A stretch of 15,774 nucleotides of DNA, taken from positions 1 to 15,774 of the forward strand of contig NZ_JASLGR010000014.1 of assembly GCF_030150155.1 (NCBI RefSeq). The letters are read 5' to 3'. Source of the stretch: Nocardioides sp. GTDB lineage: Bacteria; Actinomycetota; Actinomycetes; Propionibacteriales; Nocardioidaceae. The position numbers were made by a program, and so were the translations under genes. The notes beneath the pieces are model-generated. The model was not told where the DNA came from. It was given only the letters and a program-made list of their open reading frames with translations, and did no database searches. Positions within the stretch are counted from its first letter, which is position 1. Each line of letters begins with the position of its first letter. This document shows, piece after piece, positions 5,914-12,402 of this stretch.

Positions 5914-7122
5914 GTGCGAAGACTACGTTCGAAGTGGTGGTGGATCGGTGCCGCCGTCGTCCTGGTGGCGGCGGCGAGTGTCGGCGGGTGGCTGCTTCTC
6001 AAACCTGACGACTCCTCCAGTTCCACGACCGCTGCGACCACGGCGACCGTCACCTCCGAGACCGTGAAGCAGACGATCTCGGCCTCGGGGACCATCTCCC
6101 CGTCGAGCTCGGCCGACCTCGACTTCTCCGTCTCCGGCACTGTGACGCACGTCTATGTCGCTGAGGGTGACACAGTAGCCAAGGGGCAAAAACTGGCCTC
6201 CGTCGACAGCACGTCGCTGGTCGCGGCCCGGACCGCTGCCGCCGCGCAGCTGAGCGCGGCGAAGACCCAGCTGTCCACCGACATCGACGACGACGCCAGC
6301 GCCGTCCAGATCGCCTCGGACCGCGCCTCCATCGTCTCGGCGCAGGACAACTACGACTCCGCCGTCCAGTCCGTCTCCGACGCCACCTTGAAGGCGACGA
6401 TCAGCGGCACCGTGACCAGCGTCGGCATCGCCAAGGGTGACACCGTCGGCTCCTCGTCCGGTGGCGGCTCCTCGGCCTCGGGAGGCTCCTCCTCGGGCGT
6501 GTCGAACACCGCTTCCACGTCCTCCACCACCGCTGTCTCCATCGTCAGCGACGGCACCTGGCTCGTCGACGCCACCGTCGCCAGCTCCGACGTCGACTCG
6601 GTGAAGAAGGGCATGCAGGCCCAGCTCACCGTCACCGGCGTCAGCGACACCATCTACGGCACGGTCAAGTCCGTCGGCATGGTCGCCCAGACCAGCAGCA
6701 GCGGCGCGGCCGTCTTCCCGGTCACGATCAAGGTCACCGGCAAGCGTGACGACCTCTTCAGCGGTACGTCGGTCACGGCCTCGATCATCGTCAAGCAGAC
6801 CGATAACGTCATCACGGTCGCGTCCCGCGCCCTCAAGACCAGCGGCGACGAGACGTACGTGACCAAGGTGGTCGACGGCAAGAACGTCAAGCAGGTCGTC
6901 ACCGTCGGCGAGACGTACGGCGCCTCCACCGTGATCACCAAGGGCCTGTCCGAGGGCGACAAGGTCGTGGTCCCGGGCTTCACCCGGCCGACCAGCTCGG
7001 GCTCGAGCGGCAAGTCCGGCAGCGACAGCCAGATGCCCGACATGTCCAACATGCCCTCGGGCGGCATGCCCGGTGGCGGTGGCGGCATGCCGTCGGGTGG
7101 CTTCCCCGGCGGTGGCCAGTGA
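5914..7122 (+). CDS. Periplasmic-adaptor-like (HlyD/MacA/YknX) subunit, short form
   Basis: A 402-residue membrane-anchored adaptor, the first gene of the efflux cluster. One N-terminal hydrophobic segment (about 10-29, after RRLRSKWWW) anchors it with the bulk outside. A lipoyl/barrel-sandwich half (FSVSGTVTHVYVAEGDTV, about 68-85) is followed by a short coiled coil (about 100-150), the second half (LKATISGTVTSVGIAKGDTV), a Gly/Ser insert, a beta-barrel and a membrane-proximal domain ending near VVVPGF. The tail carries Met374, 377, 380, 385 and 392 in a Gly/Pro/Ser background. The GTG at 5914 is preferred over the upstream in-frame TTG at 5872, because AGGAGAGAG (5898-5906) precedes it and the anchor then sits at the N-terminus. 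The stop overlaps the ATPase start by 4 bases. Confidence 0.88.
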   Translation: MRRLRSKWWWIGAAVVLVAAASVGGWLLLKPDDSSSSTTAATTATVTSETVKQTISASGTISPSSSADLDFSVSGTVTHVYVAEGDTVAKGQKLASVDSTSLVAARTAAAAQLSAAKTQLSTDIDDDASAVQIASDRASIVSAQDNYDSAVQSVSDATLKATISGTVTSVGIAKGDTVGSSSGGGSSASGGSSSGVSNTASTSSTTAVSIVSDGTWLVDATVASSDVDSVKKGMQAQLTVTGVSDTIYGTVKSVGMVAQTSSSGAAVFPVTIKVTGKRDDLFSGTSVTASIIVKQTDNVITVASRALKTSGDETYVTKVVDGKNVKQVVTVGETYGASTVITKGLSEGDKVVVPGFTRPTSSGSSGKSGSDSQMPDMSNMPSGGMPGGGGGMPSGGFPGGGQ

Positions 7123-7820
7123 GCGGCGCCGAGGTCGTCGTCTCCCTGGACGGCGTACGGAAGATGTATCGCACCGGCTCGATCGAGTTCGAGGCCCTGC
7201 GAGGCATCGACACCACGATCCACGAGGGCGAGTACGTGGCCGTGATCGGCCCGTCCGGCTCCGGCAAGTCCACCCTGATGAACCTGCTCGGCTGCCTGGA
7301 CACCCCCACGCAGGGGGTCTACAAGCTCGGTGGCGAGGACGTCTCGACGATGACGGAGGCCCAGCTGGCCCACGTCCGCAACCGTCGGATCGGCTTCGTG
7401 TTCCAGCAGTTCCACCTGCTCACCAGCCTGCCGGCCTGGCGCAACGTGGAGCTCCCGCTGCTCTACGCCGGCGTGCCCAGCTCCGAGCGGCGCGCCCGCG
7501 CGGTGGCGGCCCTGGAGAAGGTCGGTCTGGGCGACCGGGTGGAGAACCGCCCCGGACAGCTCTCCGGTGGTCAGCAGCAGCGGGTCGCGGTGGCCCGCGC
7601 CCTGGTCACCGAGCCCGACATCATCCTGGCCGACGAGCCGACCGGAAACCTCGACTCCGCCTCCACCGAGGCGGTCCTGGGTCTGCTCGACGAGCTGCAC
7701 GCCAGCGGCCGCACGATCGTGCTCATCACCCATGAGCACGAGGTCGCGGCGCGGGCGCAACGCAACCTGGTGATCCGCGACGGCCTGATCACCTCCGACG
7801 AGATGGTGGCTGCTTCGTGA
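7119..7820 (+). CDS. ABC transporter ATP-binding protein, MacB/LolD/YknY type
   Basis: A 233-residue nucleotide-binding subunit of a type VII (MacB/FtsX-like) ABC system. Walker A GPSGSGKST is at 44-52, and the Q-loop lies in FVFQQFHLLTSLPAWRNV. The signature LSGGQQQR starts at 148, Walker B ILADEP includes Asp172 and catalytic Glu173, the D-loop is GNLDS, and the switch His is 205. FQQFHLL and LPLLY are typical of the MacB/LolD subgroup. All catalytic residues are present. It is a separate ATPase rather than a fusion with the permease, as in Gram-positive YknYZ systems. Starts and stops overlap by 4 bases on both sides, so subunit production is probably coupled. Confidence 0.96.
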   Translation: MSGAEVVVSLDGVRKMYRTGSIEFEALRGIDTTIHEGEYVAVIGPSGSGKSTLMNLLGCLDTPTQGVYKLGGEDVSTMTEAQLAHVRNRRIGFVFQQFHLLTSLPAWRNVELPLLYAGVPSSERRARAVAALEKVGLGDRVENRPGQLSGGQQQRVAVARALVTEPDIILADEPTGNLDSASTEAVLGLLDELHASGRTIVLITHEHEVAARAQRNLVIRDGLITSDEMVAAS

Positions 7821-9046
7821 ACTGGCTCGACACCTTTCGGACCGCGACCGACGCGATCCGAGCCCACCGGATGCGCAGCATCCTGACGATGCTCGGCATC
7901 GTGATCGGCATCGCGTCGGTGATCCTCACCGTCGGCCTGGGCCAGGGCGCCCAGGACAAGGTCAAGGACCAGATCAGCGCGTTGGGCTCCAACCTGCTGA
8001 TCGTCTCGCCGGGCTCGACCACCAGCAGCGGCGGTGTCCGCGGTGGCTTCGGGTCGGCGACCACCCTGACCCTCCAGGACTCCGAGGCGATCGCCGACAA
8101 GACCGCCGTGCCCGACGTGGCAGCGGTGGCACCGGTGGCCTCCACCAGCCTGTCGATCACGGCGGGGGAGACCAACTGGACCTCCTCGGTGGTCGGCACC
8201 ACGCCGTCCTGGCTCGACGTCCGGGCCCGCGAGGTCTCCTCGGGCCGGTTCTTCACCTCGGCCGAGGCCAACTCCGGCGCCAACGTCGTGGTGCTGGGCA
8301 GCGACTCCGCCTCGGAACTGTTCAGCGGTCCGATCAGCCCGGTCGGCCAGACCGTGCAGATCGCCGGCACCGAGTTCACCGTGATCGGGGTGCTCTCCAG
8401 CAGCGGCGCCTCGTCCTCGGGCACGAGTGAGGACGACGTCGCGGTGATGCCGATCGCGACCGAGAAGCGGATCACCGGCTCGTCCTCCTCGAGCGTGTCG
8501 ACGATCTACGTCGAGGGCGCCTCGCAGGACACGCTCAGCGGTGCCTACCAGGAGATCAACGCCCTGCTGCTCAACAGCCACGGGGTGGCGTCCTCCAGCG
8601 CCGACTTCTCGATCTCCAGCCAGGCCTCCCTGGTCTCCACCGCGAACTCGACGAACAAGACCATGACGGTGCTGCTCGCCGGCATCGCCGCGATCTCGCT
8701 GCTCGTCGGCGGCATCGGCGTGATGAACATCATGCTGGTCTCGGTCACCGAGCGGATCCGCGAGATCGGTCTGCGCAAGGCGATCGGCGCGACGCCGGCG
8801 GTGATCCGTCGCCAGTTCCTGGTCGAGGCGTCGCTTCTCGGCCTGCTCGGCGGCCTGATCGGTGTGGCGATCGGATTCCTCGGCTCGTGGATCCTGCCGA
8901 GCCTGATCGACCAGCCCGTCTCCATGTCGGCGATCGCCGTCAGTGCCGCCCTCGGCACCTCCCTGGCGCTCGGCATCGGCTTCGGCGTGTACCCCGCCAG
9001 CCGTGCCGCCCGCCTCACTCCCATCGACGCCCTTCGAAGCGAATAG
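7817..9046 (+). CDS. ABC transporter permease, MacB/FtsX/YknZ type
   Basis: A 409-residue permease with the MacB layout: TM1 at about 21-42, a large extracytoplasmic domain (about 45-282), then TM2 (283-308), TM3 (339-360) and TM4 (370-392). The hallmark LLVGGIGVMNIMLVSVTERIREIGLRKAIGA (296-325) contains the coupling helix that contacts the ATPase. In MacB-type transporters the external domain couples ATP hydrolysis to pumping of substrate outside the membrane, without carrying it through the bilayer. The external domain is Ser/Thr-rich here. The GTG start overlaps the ATPase stop. The gene ends 10 bases before the next start. Confidence 0.95.
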   Translation: MNWLDTFRTATDAIRAHRMRSILTMLGIVIGIASVILTVGLGQGAQDKVKDQISALGSNLLIVSPGSTTSSGGVRGGFGSATTLTLQDSEAIADKTAVPDVAAVAPVASTSLSITAGETNWTSSVVGTTPSWLDVRAREVSSGRFFTSAEANSGANVVVLGSDSASELFSGPISPVGQTVQIAGTEFTVIGVLSSSGASSSGTSEDDVAVMPIATEKRITGSSSSSVSTIYVEGASQDTLSGAYQEINALLLNSHGVASSSADFSISSQASLVSTANSTNKTMTVLLAGIAAISLLVGGIGVMNIMLVSVTERIREIGLRKAIGATPAVIRRQFLVEASLLGLLGGLIGVAIGFLGSWILPSLIDQPVSMSAIAVSAALGTSLALGIGFGVYPASRAARLTPIDALRSE

Positions 9047-9056
9047 GAACCTCATC

Positions 9057-10010
9057 ATGACCAGCACGACCCCCTTCCGACGTACGGTCCGACCGGCGTT
9101 CGCCGCCCTGACCCTTGCTTCGCTCGGCCTCTTCGCGGCGTGCGGCGGTGGCTCGGACACGTCGTCCACGGCCTCGTCCTCGCCGTCGCAGGCTGCCGGT
9201 GGCAGCTCCTCGACCGACCAGTTCGGCGGTGCCAAGCAGGGCACCAGCGGCCTGGTGGCCGACGTGTCGGGCAAGACCGCCCAGGTGCAGACCAGCTCCG
9301 ACGGCCAGGTCGCGGTCACCTGGTCGGACTCGACCACGTTCACCGCCCAGGTCGCGGCCAAGCTGTCCTCGGTCAAGGTCGGCTCGTGCGTGATGGTGAC
9401 CGCGGCCGATACGTCGTCGAGCTCGAACAGCTCCGAGGTCGCGGCCGGCACGGTCCGGGTGCTCGCCGCCTCCAGCGACGGCACCTGCTCGATGGGCGGC
9501 GGCGGTGGCACCCGACCCAGCGGTGCCCCCAGCGGCATGCCCAGTGACATGCCCAGCGGTGCGCCCAGTGACATGCCCACCGGCGGCTCGGCGCCCTCGG
9601 GCGCGCCGTCGGGCGGTGCCGGCGGTCGTGGCGGCTTCGGCACGATGGGCAAGGTGACGGCGGTCTCGGGCAGCGGCTTCACGGTGGAGTCCTCGATGCC
9701 CGGCCAGCCCGGCGCCGACGCCAGCTCCAGCACGTCGAGCAGCGACTCCTCGACCAGCACGGTCAAGGTCACCGTCTCCTCCTCGACCACCTACACCGCG
9801 ACGCAGAAGTCCACCTCCTCGGCGGTCAAGACCGGCGTGTGCGTGATGGCCCAGGGTGAGTCCGACTCCACCGGCGCCGTCGCGGCCACCTCGATCGCGG
9901 TCACCCCGGCGGTCGACGGTGCCTGCACCAGCGGCTTCGGTGGCGGACGTGGCCAGGGTCAGAGCGGTCAGGGCAGCCAGTCGGGCTCCACCAGCGGGAG
10001 CGCCTCGTGA
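9057..10010 (+). CDS. Secreted putative lipoprotein with two DUF5666-like domains
   Basis: A 317-residue exported protein. The signal peptide (about 8-28) ends in LFAAC with Cys29 as probable lipidation site. Phe at -3 makes the lipobox slightly atypical. Two similar beta-rich domains follow, at about 62-144 (GLVADVSGKTAQVQT, then GSCVMVTA) and 195-293 (GKVTAVSGSGFTVES, then GVCVMAQG). Each has one Cys in the GxCVM strand (111, 262) and one near the domain end (144, 290), so one disulfide per domain is possible. They resemble DUF5666, a small barrel of unknown function. A Pro-Ser-Gly-Met-rich linker joins them. The ATG has AGGA 8 bases upstream. In-frame codons before it lie within the permease. 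Its operon position suggests an accessory role, perhaps ligand binding at the outer membrane face. Confidence 0.8.
   Translation: MTSTTPFRRTVRPAFAALTLASLGLFAACGGGSDTSSTASSSPSQAAGGSSSTDQFGGAKQGTSGLVADVSGKTAQVQTSSDGQVAVTWSDSTTFTAQVAAKLSSVKVGSCVMVTAADTSSSSNSSEVAAGTVRVLAASSDGTCSMGGGGGTRPSGAPSGMPSDMPSGAPSDMPTGGSAPSGAPSGGAGGRGGFGTMGKVTAVSGSGFTVESSMPGQPGADASSSTSSSDSSTSTVKVTVSSSTTYTATQKSTSSAVKTGVCVMAQGESDSTGAVAATSIAVTPAVDGACTSGFGGGRGQGQSGQGSQSGSTSGSAS
9516..9587 (+). repeat. 12-bp in-frame minisatellite (tetrapeptide repeat)
   Basis: Six 12-base units, mostly CCCAGYGRY plus GCN or ATG, encode PSGA-PSGM-PSDM-PSGA-PSDM-PTGG at residues 154-177 of the DUF5666-like lipoprotein. Looser PSGA and PSGG motifs continue to about residue 187. 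The unit length keeps the frame, so copy number may vary without breaking the gene. Confidence 0.85.
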
Positions 10011-11617
10011 GGGTACGCCGGATCGGCGCCGCCGCAGGCGTCGCGGTGATCGTCGCCGGTGGGGGATGGGGGTTCCGGGCCGCGACGGCCGACGACGCCC
10101 CGAACTACCGGCTCGCGACCGTCACGACCGGCGACGTCGAGAAGACGCTCGCGCTGTCGGGGACGCTGACCCGCTCGGCGACCGCCAACCTCTCCTTCAC
10201 CACCTCGGGCACGATCGCCAAGCTCAAGGTCGGGGTCGGCACGAAGGTGACCAAGGGCCAGACCATCGCCGTCCTGGACCGTACGTCGCTCAACGCGGCG
10301 GTCACCAAGGCGAACGCCACGCTCGCCTCGGCCAAGGCCCAGCTCGCCTCGGACAAGCAGGCTCAGGTCGACGCCGCCGAGGCGGAGGCGGAGGCTGAGG
10401 CGGCTGCGGCGAAGGCGAAGAAGCAGGCCAAGGCGCAGGCTGCTGCGGCGGCCAAGGCCGCCCAGGAGGCGAAGGCCCAGGCCGCCGCCGCTGCGGCCCA
10501 GGCCAAGGCCGCGGCGCAGAAGCTCGCCGGTCTCCAGAACGCCGTCACCAGCGCCCAGAGCGCGGCGACCTCGGCCCTGGCCGATGCGACGACGGCGCTG
10601 TCGACCCAGTCCACCGCGTGCACGGCCGACCCGACGGCTCAGGCCTGCACCGACGCGATCGCCGATGTGGTGAGCGCGCAGGAGAAGGCCTCGACCGCGC
10701 AGACGGCGCTGGCCAAGGCACTCTCCTCCCTGGCCGCCTCGCTGGGCTCGTCCTCGGGCGGCTCCGGTGCCGGCGGCTCGTCCGCGGGCGGCTCCAGCAC
10801 CTCCGGTGGCGCCTCGGGTGGCACGGCGGGTGGCTCCTCGGGCTCATCGTCGGGCTCGTCCTCGGCGTCGGGCTCGGCCGGTGGCGGCTCGCGCACCGTG
10901 ACCGCGGCCGACCTGGCCAAGGACCAGGCCTCGATCGACTCCGCGGAGGCCGACCTGGTCTCGGCGCAGGCCGACCTGAGCGGGGCGGTCCTGACCGCGC
11001 CGTACAGCGGAAAGATCGCCTCGGTCTCCGGCACCGTCGGCGGCTCGACCAGCGCCGGCACCGCGATCGCGGTCCTGCTGGGCAGCGGCCAGACCACGGC
11101 GACGCTCGCCGTGACGGCGACCCAGGCGGCTCAGCTCAAGGCGGGCCAGAGCGCCGAGGTGACGCCGGCCGGCGCCGACGAGGCTCTCAAGGCGGAGGTG
11201 ACCCGGGTGGGTCACGTCGCGTCGTCGAGCTCGACCTACCCGGTCACGATCACCCTGGACGACACCAGCGTGCAGCTGCCCAACGGCACCACCGCGGCCG
11301 TCGACGTCGTGGTGAGCACCTCCACCGACGTGCTCACGGTGCCGACCAGCGCGATCTCCAACGGGTCGGTGACGGTGGTCAAGAACGGTACGACGACCAC
11401 GGCACGGGTCACCACCGGTGTGGTCGGCAGTGTGCTGACCGAGGTCACCCAGGGACTGACCAAGGGCCAGAAGGTCGCCCTGGCCGACCTGGACGCGGAC
11501 CTGCCGACCAGCTCCACGAGCTCGACGTCGAGCCGCAGCGGCGGCTTCGGCGGAGGTGGCTTCAGCAGCAGCGGCGGGATGAGCGGCTTCTCCGGCGGTG
11601 GTCCCGGTGGTCGCTGA
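10007..11617 (+). CDS. Periplasmic-adaptor-like protein with long Ala-rich coiled coil
   Basis: A 536-residue second adaptor. The N-terminal hydrophobic segment (about 6-25) is followed by a lipoyl half (LSFTTSGTIAKLKVGVGTKVTKGQ, about 63-86). A very long Ala/Lys/Gln/Glu-rich helix region follows (about 95-245). It contains a short loop bounded by Cys205 and Cys214 (CTADPTAQAC), possibly a disulfide. About 49 residues of Gly/Ser linker (247-295) and a short helix (about 298-326) lead to the second lipoyl half (TAPYSGKIASVSGTV, from 330). A beta-barrel and a membrane-proximal domain (VLTVPTSAI) precede a Gly/Ser tail. The two hairpin arms are very unequal, unlike Gram-negative MacA. The GTG start overlaps the previous stop by 4 bases. 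The first adaptor is far shorter, so this is not a simple recent copy. Confidence 0.85.
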   Translation: MRVRRIGAAAGVAVIVAGGGWGFRAATADDAPNYRLATVTTGDVEKTLALSGTLTRSATANLSFTTSGTIAKLKVGVGTKVTKGQTIAVLDRTSLNAAVTKANATLASAKAQLASDKQAQVDAAEAEAEAEAAAAKAKKQAKAQAAAAAKAAQEAKAQAAAAAAQAKAAAQKLAGLQNAVTSAQSAATSALADATTALSTQSTACTADPTAQACTDAIADVVSAQEKASTAQTALAKALSSLAASLGSSSGGSGAGGSSAGGSSTSGGASGGTAGGSSGSSSGSSSASGSAGGGSRTVTAADLAKDQASIDSAEADLVSAQADLSGAVLTAPYSGKIASVSGTVGGSTSAGTAIAVLLGSGQTTATLAVTATQAAQLKAGQSAEVTPAGADEALKAEVTRVGHVASSSSTYPVTITLDDTSVQLPNGTTAAVDVVVSTSTDVLTVPTSAISNGSVTVVKNGTTTTARVTTGVVGSVLTEVTQGLTKGQKVALADLDADLPTSSTSSTSSRSGGFGGGGFSSSGGMSGFSGGGPGGR

Positions 11618-11631
11618 GCGAACGAGGACCC

Positions 11632-11650
11632 ACTCACAGCGGACTCACAG
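11632..11650. promoter_or_regulatory. Perfect 11-bp-spaced direct repeat upstream of the response regulator
   Basis: ACTCACAG occurs twice, at 11632-11639 and 11643-11650, separated by CGG, so the repeat period is 11 bp. It lies in the only sizeable gap inside the operon (55 bases, 11618-11672), 22 bases before the regulator start. The geometry fits tandem binding of an OmpR-family dimer. A related copy precedes the first adaptor gene. Confidence 0.55.
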
Positions 11651-11672
11651 ACAGAAGGTCGAAGATTGGTCA

Positions 11673-12395
11673 GTGGCTGAGAGCACGCTGACCCGGAGTG
11701 ACGGTTCGCCCCTACGGGTGCTGGTGGTCGATGACGAGGCCAACATCGCCGAGCTGGTGGCGATGGCACTGCGCTACGAGGGCTGGGAGGTCCAGACGGC
11801 GCTCACCGGCGCCGACGCGGTCTCCGCTGCCCGGCAGTTCGAGCCCGACGCCGTCGTCCTCGACATCATGCTGCCCGACTTCGACGGCCTGGAGGTGCTG
11901 CGCCGGATGCGCGTCATCGACGTCGACCTGCCGGTGCTCTTCCTCACCGCCAAGGACGCCGTCGAGGACCGGGTCGCGGGTCTGACCGCGGGCGGGGACG
12001 ACTACGTCACCAAGCCGTTCTCCCTGGAGGAGGTCGTGGCCCGGCTGCGCGGGCTGATGCGGCGCACCGGCGCCCGCCGGGTGCAGGCCAACGCGGTGCT
12101 GACCGTCGGTGACCTGGTCCTGGACGAGGACAGCCACGAGGTCTGGCGCGGCGGCGACGCGGTCAACCTGACCGCGACCGAGTTCGAGCTGCTGCGCTAC
12201 CTGATGCGCAACCCGCGACGCGTGCTGTCGAAGGCGCAGATCCTGGACCGGGTCTGGAACTATGACTTCGGTGGACAGGCCAACGTCGTGGAGCTCTACA
12301 TCTCCTACCTGCGCAAGAAGATCGATGTGGGACGCGAGCCGATGATCCATACGCTCCGCGGCTCGGGATACGTGCTGAAGCCCGCCGTCAGTTGA
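11673..12395 (+). CDS. OmpR-family two-component response regulator
   Basis: A 240-residue DNA-binding regulator. The receiver domain (about 14-128) has the acidic pair Asp20/Asp21, the phosphoacceptor Asp64 in VVLDIMLPDFDG, Thr92 in LTAKD and Lys114 in VTKPFS, so every switch residue is present. A winged-helix domain (about 145-238) contains NLTATEFELLRYLMRNPRRVLSKAQILDRVW and ends with HTLRGSGYVLK. The GTG at 11673 is chosen because the upstream extension (from 11598) has no receiver homology and overlaps the adaptor gene. GAAG at 11661-11664 gives an 8-base spacing. The partner kinase follows after 7 bases, so this is a complete pair. It probably controls the efflux genes upstream through the direct repeats at 5850 and 11632. 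Confidence 0.95.
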   Translation: MAESTLTRSDGSPLRVLVVDDEANIAELVAMALRYEGWEVQTALTGADAVSAARQFEPDAVVLDIMLPDFDGLEVLRRMRVIDVDLPVLFLTAKDAVEDRVAGLTAGGDDYVTKPFSLEEVVARLRGLMRRTGARRVQANAVLTVGDLVLDEDSHEVWRGGDAVNLTATEFELLRYLMRNPRRVLSKAQILDRVWNYDFGGQANVVELYISYLRKKIDVGREPMIHTLRGSGYVLKPAVS

Positions 12396-12402
12396 GGGCT
12401 GC

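Noticed and set aside
7119..9046. FtsEX cell-division pair
   Set aside because: The permease has the large MacB-type external domain between TM1 and TM2 and the MacB VGGIGVMNIM motif, and its neighbours are adaptor proteins, so a MacB/YknYZ type fits better.
7571..9790. Open frame of 739 codons on the minus strand across the ATPase, permease and lipoprotein genes
   Set aside because: It runs antisense to three well-supported genes, its product is low-complexity with no recognisable domain, and such frames are expected in high-G+C DNA.
11598..11672. Earlier start for the response regulator inside the long adaptor gene
   Set aside because: The extra 25 residues are not receiver-like and would overlap the adaptor. 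The direct repeat in that gap fits a regulatory region better.
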